DNA from: Baffinella frigidus
Taxonomy: Eukaryota > Cryptophyceae > Cryptomonadales > Baffinellaceae
Reading direction: 5' to 3'
Assembly (NCBI GenBank): GCA_026770585.1
Contig: MU647931.1
Location: forward strand, 22,392 to 32,890
Length of the DNA: 10,499 nucleotides
Part shown: positions 5,952-10,499 of the stretch, piece by piece
How positions within the stretch are numbered: position 1 is the first letter of the stretch
Layout of the letters: each line of letters begins with the position of its first letter
Notes under the pieces: model-generated
Database searches by the model: none
Told to the model about the DNA's origin: nothing
What the model saw: only the letters and a program-made list of their open reading frames with translations
Program-made: the position numbers and the translations under genes

Positions 5952-6069
5952 ACAGAGGTACCTCGCTCATAAGAAACGCCCAACCCCTAAGATCACCATA
6001 GGACCCTAGGAATAGGCCTACTGTAGGGTCCTGGGGGGAGTTGGTTTCTTATGAGCGAGGTACCCCTGT
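5952..6069. mobile_element. family A palindromic element, copy 7 (reverse core)
   Basis: A 118-bp copy; the left end has one change (ACAGAGGTACC), the right end is canonical. The core, AATAGGCCTACTGTAGGGTC, is in the reverse direction. Imperfect 22-23-bp direct repeats flank it: AGCCCCCCTGGGTTTGGCGT (5932 on) and AGCCCCCCAGGGTGTGGCGT (6070 on), both running into TACA. Confidence 0.9.
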
Positions 6070-6128
6070 AGCCCCCCAGGGTGTGGCGTACAGTAGGGAG
6101 TGTGTTCTTACGTTCGAGCCACCCCGGT
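6070..6128. repeat. short spacer and decayed family A right end
   Basis: After the repeated AGCCCCCCAGGGTGTGGCGT word, TACAGTAGGGAG (6089-6100) looks like a core fragment. TTCTTACGTTCGAGCCACCCCGGTA (starting near 6104) resembles the right terminus at 6227-6250 with several substitutions. This suggests an internally deleted, mutated copy. Confidence 0.5.
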
Positions 6129-6249
6129 ACAGGGGTACCTCGCTCATAAGAAAGCGCCCCCCCCCCAGGAAACTACAGTAGGACTATGCCTAGGGCCCTA
6201 TGGTGGTCCGAGGGGGGGGGGCAGTTTCTTATGAGCGAGGCACCCCGGT
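6129..6249. mobile_element. family A palindromic element, copy 8
   Basis: A 121-bp plus-orientation copy with a canonical left end; the right end reads GAGCGAGGCACCCCGGT, two changes from consensus. It abuts the next element so that a single TA lies between them. Confidence 0.88.
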
Positions 6250-6373
6250 ACAAGGGTACCTCGCTCATAAGAAAGCACCTCCTCCCAGCACTCTACAGTA
6301 GGCCTCTTCCTTGGGCCCTGTGGTGGTCCTAGCTAGGGGTGGGGGCGCATTCTTGTCAGCGAGGTGTCCAGGT
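6250..6373. mobile_element. family A palindromic element, copy 9 (diverged)
   Basis: The left end ACAAGGGTACCTCGCTCATA has one change. The right end TTCTTGTCAGCGAGGTGTCC is strongly diverged, and the core CTCTACAGTAGGCCTCTTCC is altered. It follows the previous element with no spacer beyond the shared TA. Confidence 0.85.
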
Positions 6374-6415
6374 ACAAGGGCTTCCTCGATCACAAGAAAA
6401 CGCCCCTCCGAAAGG
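6374..6415. mobile_element. family A left-end fragment, copy 10
   Basis: ACAAGGGCTTCCTCGATCAC followed by AAGAAAACGCCCC is a third consecutive left end, truncated before the core and the most diverged of the three. It ends the left block of family A elements. Confidence 0.75.
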
Positions 6416-6559
6416 AAGCAGGGCTTTTCTGCACAACCAGTTCCAGTGTCCGCCTATGTTGGGAGCTCGAAGAACCTCAAGGACCTGAAGGAGCAGCGAG
6501 CAAGCGTCTCTGTCTCTTTGGCATTTTTCTAGCGCACACAGTGGGATGATTTGCACAGC

Positions 6560-6565
6560 TTTATT
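6560..6565 (-). promoter_or_regulatory. AATAAA polyadenylation signal candidate
   Basis: Read on the minus strand, AATAAA lies 30 bp beyond the TAG stop of the 156-codon frame at 6596-7066. The spacing suits a canonical cleavage signal. The hexamer alone is weak evidence; its position is what makes it worth recording. Confidence 0.4.
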
Positions 6566-6595
6566 CAGCGCCGTACACTCGGCCAGACCGGGCTT

Positions 6596-7066
6596 CTACA
6601 TTGCCTGACTGGGGAGGAGGCAGTGCTCGAGCCGGACGGCATCGCGCGAATGCTGGTATGACAGCAAGACGGGTGCGCTCTTTTCGAAGTTTCCGATTTC
6701 CTCAGCGCGCCCCAGCAGCTCGAAGCTGCAGTGCTGGTTCAGCATGTCGGACCCGCGTTGCTTGCGCCGGCGTTGTACGAGCACGTGGTCGTGCGCCACG
6801 AGGGGTTCCGAGTCGCCGCGGCGGACGGCAGCTTCCTCGATTTCGTGGGCGACCTCCACCGCCTTGAGGAGCTGGAGGTGGATGAGAGAGCTCGTGTGCG
6901 CCTCGCGGCATTGCACGAGCACGTGGTCGTGCGCCACGAGGGGCTGCGAGTCGCGGCGGGCGGGGGCAGCTTCCTCGATTTCGTTGGCGACCTCAACAGC
7001 CTTGAGGAGCTGGAAGAGGCTGGTGTGCGGCTCGTTCTTTGCGGGCATCATCGGTGCGTGGCACAT
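6596..7066 (-). CDS. hypothetical protein with three ~46-residue repeats
   Basis: I do not recognise the family. From the first ATG (7066-7064) the minus-strand frame gives 156 residues ending in TAG; it is open further upstream without an ATG, so it may be a terminal exon. Residues 20-65 and 66-116 are tandem repeats built on LLKAVEVANEIEEAA, an amphipathic helix, followed by PLVAHDHVLVQ. A worn third repeat is at 117-154 (LLGRAEEIGNFEKSA, then VRLEHCLLPSQ). The two strong repeats have a 138-bp DNA period, an exact multiple of three. Codon choice is biased to AAG, ATC, TTC, AAC, CTC and GAG, with no AAA, ATT or ATA seen. No signal peptide or membrane segment is evident. The opposite strand is also open from 6731 to 7231 in register, but a TGA at 6659 cuts it off from the third repeat. 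Function unknown. Confidence 0.5.
   Translation of the reverse strand: MCHAPMMPAKNEPHTSLFQLLKAVEVANEIEEAAPARRDSQPLVAHDHVLVQCREAHTSSLIHLQLLKAVEVAHEIEEAAVRRGDSEPLVAHDHVLVQRRRKQRGSDMLNQHCSFELLGRAEEIGNFEKSAPVLLSYQHSRDAVRLEHCLLPSQAM
6777..7020. repeat. 138-bp tandem repeat inside the minus-strand frame
   Basis: The segment from ACGAGCACGTGGTCGTGCGC at 6777 recurs at 6915 with the same order of words (GGCAGCTTCCTCGATTTCGT, then CCTTGAGGAGCTGGA). The first ~105 bp of each unit are highly similar; the remaining ~33 bp differ. The period is 46 codons. Confidence 0.9.
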
Positions 7067-7132
7067 AGTGAGGGGATTTTGATACTTTGGAGGACTGGCT
7101 TCCTTCGTATTTATTCCCCTGCTTCCCGACAC

Positions 7133-7244
7133 CTGAACCAGAGTCGGTACGAGTACGAGCCTCGTACAAACGCTCCAGGTTTAAGACAGGCGTACACCGT
7201 TCGTGAAATAAAGTCGGAAATCTCGTGCTAATCACACGTACCAA
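7133..7244. other. unassigned spacer upstream of the repeat-protein frame
   Basis: Lies on the 5' side of the minus-strand gene. A small hairpin-like word GTACGAGTACGAGCCTCGTA is present near 7147. No convincing promoter element is visible. Confidence 0.4.
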
Positions 7245-7824
7245 GAGCGACGTTTGCGTCCACAGATTCAAGACGCTTGTCACGGGGGGCCCCAAAACGT
7301 ACATTTTACCACACGTTTAACACAAGTCCGTTACAAATCGGTAAAAAAAACAAGATGTCCATTCTTGCACGACTCCGACTCCCCTACAAGCGACCGGAGG
7401 AAGTTCCAGAAGGTTTTTTTCAGACGAGATGACCTTTTTACTACGCATCTGGATCCCATCTGGATCCTTCTCGACGTGACAAGCCTGTCGGCAACTCTGC
7501 GCCGTTTGTTTTTCCGACCCTTTCCCAGCTCTCGAGCGACACGCTTGCGTCCACAGATTCAAGACGCTTGTCACGGGGGGCCCCAAAACGTGCATTGTAC
7601 CACACGTTTAACACAAGTCCGTTACAAATCGGTAAAAAAAACAAGATGTCCATTCTTGCACGACTCCGACTCCCCTACAAGCGACCGGAGGAAGTTCCAG
7701 AAGGTTTTTTTCAGACGAGATGACCTTTTTACTACGCATCTGGATCCCATCTGGATCCTTCTCGACGTGACAAGCCTGTCGGCAACTCTGCGCCCTTGTT
7801 TTTCCGACCCTTTCCCAGCTCTCG
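7245..7824. repeat. near-identical 291-bp tandem duplication
   Basis: Copy 1 (7245-7534) and copy 2 (7534-7824) match almost base for base. The differences I see are near the start (GTTTGCGTCC versus ACGCTTGCGTCC), two or three substitutions near 7300/7591, and one base lost in the TTTGTTTTTCC stretch. The period is 291 bp, or 97 codons, so frames stay open across the junction on both strands: a 218-codon plus frame at 7254-7910 and minus frames of 70-94 codons. The plus frame starts at TTG and has no ATG in the repeated part. Codon choice is unlike the two coding candidates nearby. I annotate this as a duplicated segment; it might be an exon duplication. Confidence 0.9.
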
Positions 7825-7890
7825 GGCAGGTCTTGGAAAACGGTCCGAGACCTGCCCGAGACGGTCCGAGACCTGTCCGAGACCTGTTCC
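7821..7890. repeat. hairpin and 21-bp tandem (CCGAGACCTG units)
   Basis: CTCGGGCAGGTCT (7821-7833) and AGACCTGCCCGAG (7848-7860) form a perfect 13-bp stem with a 14-base loop. CGGTCCGAGACCTGCCCGAG (7841) and CGGTCCGAGACCTGTCCGAG (7862) are adjacent 21-bp tandem units, followed by a partial third. Confidence 0.8.
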
Positions 7891-7907
7891 AATTTATGTC
7901 ACGTTTT

Positions 7908-8065
7908 TAGGTCCAGAGACCTAGGTCAAGAGGTTCCTAGGGATTTCCTGCCGTAGGGGTCGCGTAGGGTCCTACGGAATGTCGACAGAATTGCGGTTCG
8001 TAACCTGAAAAAAATCCCAGGTCACCAAACGACTTTCCTTTTTACTACATTTTTCTACACTATCT
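7908..8065. other. spacer with CCTAGG/CCTACGG words
   Basis: AGAGACCTAGGTC, TTCCTAGGGA and GTAGGGTCCTACGG at 7912-7977 are the same palindromic words that fill the cores of element families A, B and E. No terminal inverted repeats are visible here. The rest of the stretch leads into dispersed repeat R. Confidence 0.5.
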
Positions 8066-8193
8066 TCAAGTAAAGTTGATTCTAACCGAGAAAAACGCCA
8101 AAAGTGTTGGGAATTGGAGCCGTTGTGGGACGCAACATGTTTTTTTTAAAAGAGTTTGTAACAGGATGAGCCATCTATTGCGAACGAGTGTGT
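8066..8193 (+). repeat. dispersed repeat R, copy 2
   Basis: Second copy of the ~130-bp segment seen at 423-553, same orientation, with scattered differences. It ends about 35 bp before the open frame that contains the 158-residue protein, so it may contribute to that gene's 5' region or an intron. Confidence 0.75.
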
Positions 8194-8311
8194 ATGGAAG
8201 CCAGTTTACTACTGAGCTTAGTCCATCTTGTCAGCTGTAGATGACCTGTCATCATCAAAAGGAAACACGAAGTTGTTCACGAGTCCTCCATCTTCCCACC
8301 GAAACCACAGC

Positions 8312-8788
8312 ATGGTCGGTGTGTCTTGGTTCACCCGCCGCACAAGTGAGAGAAGCAGCAGCCCCGCGAGCCCCCAGAGCAGCACGCGTAGCACCAGATC
8401 GGTTCTCGGATCTGGATGGTTCTTGTCAAGCTCTCAGAGAGAGGGGCGAGAGCGTCTGCGAGTCGCTCGAGAGTGCACCTCCCGCGACACCAAGCGCCAT
8501 CAGAAGTTCACCCGGTCCGTCTCATGGAACACGCACATCGAAGTCGTCATAATCCCCGCGAGGGAGGAGTGCCCCTCGGAGTACGCCGAGGAGGACTCTA
8601 CGGACTCTCCGTGGCTTCAGCGCCTCCATGCCGAGCCCAAGCTGGCCTGGTGCCCGGAGCAGGATCGCTGCCTGCCGAGCCCGCCGTCTGCGACGTGCAT
8701 CACTCTCGCGAGTGATGCGCTGCAAGTGCGACAAGCCCTTCGCCTCCTCGACAGTGCTCACTCCTCCAGTGATGACGACACCGCGTAA
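8312..8788 (+). CDS. hypothetical protein with RVxF-like PP1-docking motif
   Basis: 158 residues from the first ATG at 8312 to TAA at 8786-8788. The frame is open back to a stop at 8219, and TCTTGTCAG (ending 8234) resembles a splice acceptor, so this may be a last exon. Residues 8-30 are Ser/Arg/Pro-rich. Residues 65-86 hold KFTRSVSW followed by IEVVIIPAREE. RSVSW fits the general RVxF pattern ([K/R]-x-V-x-[F/W]) used by regulators to dock protein phosphatase 1, and the strand-like IEVVIIP after it resembles the extension in several such proteins. Residues 86-96 are acidic and 150-158 are SSSDDDTA. Codon use is strongly G/C-ending from residue 68 on. No membrane segment or signal peptide is seen. 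The coding call is fairly safe; the PP1 role is inference from a short motif. Confidence 0.65.
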   Translation: MVGVSWFTRRTSERSSSPASPQSSTRSTRSVLGSGWFLSSSQREGRERLRVARECTSRDTKRHQKFTRSVSWNTHIEVVIIPAREECPSEYAEEDSTDSPWLQRLHAEPKLAWCPEQDRCLPSPPSATCITLASDALQVRQALRLLDSAHSSSDDDTA

Positions 8789-8819
8789 AGGTGTCGTCCG
8801 CACTTAAGAGGACGACACC
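8774..8819 (+). promoter_or_regulatory. two competing hairpins across the stop codon
   Basis: GACGACACC (8774-8782, last codons of the gene), GGTGTCGTCC (8790-8799) and GGACGACACC (8810-8819) are alternately complementary. The middle word can pair with the first, sequestering the TAA, or with the third in the 3' UTR (10-bp stem, 10-base loop). A TGTAA at 8851 could serve as a polyadenylation signal in lineages that use that word. Any switch function is inference. Confidence 0.5.
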
Positions 8820-8966
8820 TGTATGCGCATGTGCGCTTCATGTGGGTGGGTGTAATCGATTGAATGAATCGCTCGATCCAAACGTCGGCCTCCTTCCGGC
8901 CTCCTCCCCCCCCCCTGCAGCGACCAGCAGGCAAGGGGATCTTGAGATTCTAGTCGTAAAACCCCA
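8820..8966. other. 3' flank of the RVxF-motif gene
   Basis: Contains AATCGATTGAATGAATCG and a GGCCTCCTTCCGGCCTCC direct repeat followed by a C run. No further gene is visible before element E. Confidence 0.4.
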
Positions 8967-9109
8967 GGAAAGTTCGGTAGTTTCTCCTACGGCATTGCCT
9001 AGGACCTCCTACCGTATGCCAAAATCCTAGGACATTTTGGTCCTAGGAGCCCTACGGCCTACGGTAGGTAGGTCCTACCTAAATCCGTAGGGAAACTACC
9101 GAACTTTCC
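8967..9109. mobile_element. family E inverted-repeat element (143 bp)
   Basis: The ends GGAAAGTTCGGTAGTTT (8967 on) and AAACTACCGAACTTTCC (to 9109) pair for about 25 bp, with one base of offset near the inner end. The interior consists of CCTAGGACC, CCTACGG, CTACCGTA and GTAGGTAGG words plus an inner palindrome around CCAAAATCCTAGG (9019 on) and its complement. The core vocabulary is that of families A and B, but the ends differ. No coding capacity. Confidence 0.8.
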
Positions 9110-9184
9110 AGGAGTTTCCCTATGAATACCTATGATATGCAGCAGGCCTGGCGTGCCTCCTCGACCGAGGGAGAGTGGTGTATT

Positions 9185-9237
9185 GGTTTCTTCCCGAGTT
9201 GGGAGCGGTTCTACAGCTGCCAACTCGGGAAGAAACC
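9185..9237. repeat. perfect 18-bp stem hairpin
   Basis: GGTTTCTTCCCGAGTTGG (9185-9202) and CCAACTCGGGAAGAAACC (9220-9237) are exact inverted repeats around a 17-base loop. The outer word GGTTTCTTCCCGA is echoed in inverted form at the right end of the next inverted repeat (9411-9423), so the hairpin may be the left terminus of a ~240-bp composite element. Confidence 0.8.
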
Positions 9238-9423
9238 ATTTCTTCTCGATTGACTTTGCGAGTGTTTTTATCTGGCTTTTTGCGCCGCAGGCTGCCCGAT
9301 TTCGGGCGACATCTCGTACAAGTGCCCGAGAAACGTAAAACCCGCAATCGAAAGTCAATCGGTCCGAAGAGAGAATGTTCGGCCGCGGTAAAATAACTTG
9401 TAAAGTCAATCGGGGAAGAAACC
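9236..9423. mobile_element. inverted-repeat element C (188 bp)
   Basis: CCATTTCTTCTCGATTGACT (9236 on) pairs with AGTCAATCGGGGAAGAAACC (ending 9423) with few mismatches. A further copy of the right-arm word AAAGTCAATCGG lies at 9351-9362. A small GCCCGATTTCGGGC palindrome (9294-9307) is internal. No transposase-like frame; probably another non-autonomous fold-back unit. Confidence 0.6.
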
Positions 9424-9436
9424 CAGCTCCACCCTG

Positions 9437-9508
9437 GACCACCAAAGGGCCCTAGGCACAGGAGTACTGTAGGGTCCTAGGGGTGGGGCGTTTTCTCAGG
9501 AGCGAGGT
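9437..9508. mobile_element. family A right half, copy 11 (reverse core), fused to next copy
   Basis: ACCACCAAAGGGCCCTAGGC through GTACTGTAGGGTCCTAGG and TTTTCTCAGGAGCGAGGTA is the right half of a reverse-core family A element. Its terminal CCCCTGTA is missing: the sequence passes directly from GAGCGAGGTAC into the left end of the next copy, which implies a small deletion inside the tail-to-head palindrome. Confidence 0.82.
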
Positions 9509-9626
9509 ACAGGGGTACCTCGCTCATAAGAAACCGCCCCCCCCTAGGATCCCACAGTAGGCCTACGCCTAGGGCCCTATGGTGATCCTAGGGGGCGAGC
9601 GTTTCTTATGAGCGAGGTACCCCTGT
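9509..9626. mobile_element. family A palindromic element, copy 12
   Basis: Full-length 118-bp plus-orientation copy with canonical TIRs and core (CCCACAGTAGGCCTACGCCT, then AGGGCCCTATGGTGATCCTA). Confidence 0.92.
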
Positions 9627-9656
9627 ACAGGGGTACCCCTGTACAGGGGTACCCCT
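9620..9656. repeat. collapsed TIR-only palindromes of family A
   Basis: After copy 12 comes ACAGGGGTACCCCTGT (9627-9642), then ACAGGGGTACCCCT (9643-9656). Each is the two family A termini joined through GGTACC with everything between removed. The second runs straight into the left end of family B copy 4. Confidence 0.85.
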
Positions 9657-9759
9657 ATCCCTTAAGTGACCAGTAGGCTCATACGCCCTACGGTAGGGCC
9701 CTAGGACCTGCCTAGGGCTTCCGCGGGCGATTATTCGCCCGTTGGTCACTTAAGGGATA
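9656..9759. mobile_element. family B inverted-repeat element, copy 4
   Basis: TATCCCTTAAGTGACCA (9656-9672) and TGGTCACTTAAGGGATA (9743-9759) are perfect inverted repeats. The core GTAGGCTCATACGCCCTACG and GTAGGGCCCTAGGACCTGCC matches copy 1, and a CGGGCGATTATTCGCCCG hairpin fills the right part. Both sides are family A ends, and the terminal TA (9758-9759) is also the TA of the following CAGGGGTACCTCG. Confidence 0.9.
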
Positions 9760-9848
9760 CAGGGGTACCTCGAGGCTTGCCTCCAGGGTGACCCAGCTCC
9801 ACCCCTGAGGCAAGTTCTGGGCAAATCGACGGCTTCTTAAGTCACCAT
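9760..9848. repeat. solo family A left end and CTTGCCTCCAGGGTG hairpin
   Basis: CAGGGGTACCTCG (9760-9772) is an isolated family A terminus. CTTGCCTCCAGGGTG (9776-9790) and CACCCCTGAGGCAAG (9800-9814) form a 15-bp stem with one mismatch. ACCCAGCTCCACCC here (9791) also occurs at 9421. GGGCAAATC...TTAAGTC (9819-9843) is matched in inverted, shortened form at 10009-10024, on the far side of copy 13. Confidence 0.7.
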
Positions 9849-9969
9849 ACAGGGGTACCTCGCTCATAAGAAACCGCCCCCCCCCCCTAGGACCACCATA
9901 TGACCCTAGGCATGGTCCTACTGTAGGGTCCTAGGGAAGGGCGCTTTCTTATGAGCGAGGTACCCATGT
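9849..9969. mobile_element. family A palindromic element, copy 13 (reverse core)
   Basis: A 121-bp copy with a canonical left end and one change in the right end (GGTACCCATGT), flanked by TA. The reverse-type core includes CATGGTCCTACTGTAGGGTC. Confidence 0.9.
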
Positions 9970-9975
9970 ACAAAG

Positions 9976-9994
9976 GCGCCCGGAATCCGGGCGC
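9976..9994. repeat. short GC hairpin
   Basis: GCGCCCGG and CCGGGCGC form an 8-bp stem with a three-base loop just after family A copy 13. No gene ends here, so it is recorded only as structure. Confidence 0.6.
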
Positions 9995-10214
9995 ATCTGT
10001 GGGAGATTGACTTAAGATTTGCCCCTGGGTTGCCTCCAGGGTGGACTTGGCAACCAGCGGGGCGCCGTACCACCCAAGATCAGACGAGCAATCGCAAAAG
10101 TTAAGTTCTGGGATCTCAGGGGGAATACACGCCAACAGTGGATCGCAAGTCCCTCAGAGAGACTCTACTAGAGCCATTGCTATTAACAATTGCTCCGCGT
10201 AAAATCTAGGGTGG
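9995..10214. other. unassigned spacer
   Basis: GGTTGCCTCCAGGGTGGACTTGG (starting near 10028) repeats part of the 9776 hairpin. No open frame with coding character; the minus-strand frame at 9887-10135 runs into a family A element and is discounted. Confidence 0.45.
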
Positions 10215-10329
10215 CAGGGGTACCTCGCTCATAAGAAAACGCCCACCCCCTAGGACCACCAAAGGGCCCTAGAGGTACAGGCGTACTGTAGGGTCCTGGG
10301 AGGGGGGGCGTTTTCTTATGAGCGAGGTT
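10215..10329. mobile_element. family A element, copy 14 (reverse core), right end truncated
   Basis: Starts CAGGGGTACCTCGCTCATAA without the usual preceding TA. The core is CCACCAAAGGGCCCTAGAGG, then CGTACTGTAGGGTCCTGGG, nearly the same as the half copy at 9437. The right end stops at GAGCGAGGT and is joined directly to the next left end, as at 9508. Confidence 0.85.
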
Positions 10330-10384
10330 CAGGGGTACCTCGCTCATAAGAAACCGCCTCCTCCTAGGACCCTACAGTAGGGCT
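10330..10384. mobile_element. family A left half, copy 15
   Basis: Canonical left end and the start of a plus-type core (CCTAGGACCCTACAGTAGGG), then the similarity ends at GCTACATGTAGC. Confidence 0.85.
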
Positions 10385-10397
10385 ACATGTAGCAATA

Positions 10398-10415
10398 TCA
10401 GAGAGAGAGAGAGAA
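10398..10415. repeat. GA dinucleotide microsatellite
   Basis: About eight GA units between two family A left-half fragments. Confidence 0.85.
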
Positions 10416-10450
10416 ACCTTTATTAACATCACCACGGCCTGACGCCATGT

Positions 10451-10499
10451 ACAGGGGTACCTCGCTCATAAGAAACTGCCGCCCCCCTACAGGGGTACC
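10451..10499. mobile_element. family A left end, copy 16, with a further end at the window edge
   Basis: ACAGGGGTACCTCGCTCATA and AGAAACTGCCGCCCCCC (10451-10487) stop before any core. A new TACAGGGGTACC follows at 10488 and is cut by the window edge. The edge copy may be another left end or a collapsed palindrome. Confidence 0.8.

Noticed and set aside
3909-6415. CRISPR-like array of regularly spaced repeats
   Set aside because: The repeats are palindromic elements of about 120 bp in both orientations with irregular gaps, many truncated, in eukaryote-like DNA; there is no uniform spacer length and no cas gene.
6731-7231. 166-codon plus-strand frame over the 46-residue repeats
   Set aside because: The minus-strand reading has better codon bias, covers the third repeat without a stop and has AATAAA after it; the plus frame is blocked by TGA at 6659. 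Kept as an open question in the findings.
7254-7910. 218-codon plus-strand frame as a protein-coding gene
   Set aside because: It begins at TTG, has no ATG within the duplicated part, shows weak codon bias, and owes its length to a 291-bp duplication; the opposite strand is equally open.
9059-9445. 128-codon minus-strand frame
   Set aside because: It crosses elements E and C and their hairpins; its length is explained by their stop-poor sequence.

Overview
The window looks like eukaryotic nuclear DNA, most likely from an alga or protist. It carries many heptamer repeats related to the TTTAGGG telomere type (perfect CCCTAAA/TTTAGGG units plus TTCAGGG, CCCCAAA and TGAGGGG variants), dense short inverted-repeat elements of the MITE type, GC-rich codon use in the two credible coding stretches, a downstream AATAAA, and no sign of bacterial gene packing. 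TTTAGGG telomeres occur in plants, many algae, dinoflagellates and chromerids, so they do not fix the lineage.

Layout. From 1 to about 2500 the sequence resembles an interstitial or subtelomeric patchwork: degenerate telomere-like arrays on both strands, a fold-back carrying a telomere-like loop (126-301), composite repeat units, small hairpins, four copies of a GGCAGGGGCAGAGG box and a TTTATG hexamer array. From 2650 to 3900 there is a 138-bp fold-back, two copies of a ~105-bp inverted-repeat element (family B) and a 65-bp GC-rich direct repeat. From 3900 to 6415 and again from 9430 to the right edge, the DNA is largely built from one ~120-bp palindromic element (family A, ends TACAGGGGTACCTCGCTCAT), present as about 17 intact, truncated, tandem or collapsed copies in both orientations. 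Family B recurs at 4678 and 9656.

Genes. Between these two blocks lie the only stretches I would defend as coding. The first is a minus-strand open frame (7066-6596, 156 aa from its first ATG) built from three ~46-residue repeats and followed by AATAAA. The second is a plus-strand open frame (8312-8788, 158 aa) with an RVxF-like RSVSW and an acidic Ser/Asp-rich C-terminus. Either could be the last exon of a longer spliced gene. Between them is a near-identical 291-bp tandem duplication (7245-7824).

There is no operon-like logic and I see no defence, biosynthetic or viral system. The most unusual content is the repeat architecture: unrelated terminal inverted repeats enclosing similar CCTAGG/CTAYRGTAG-rich cores, tandem elements sharing one TA, and TIR-only palindromes. 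Stretches of more than 300 bases where I see little are 2800-3100, 4096-4495 and 4960-5512, each noted below.
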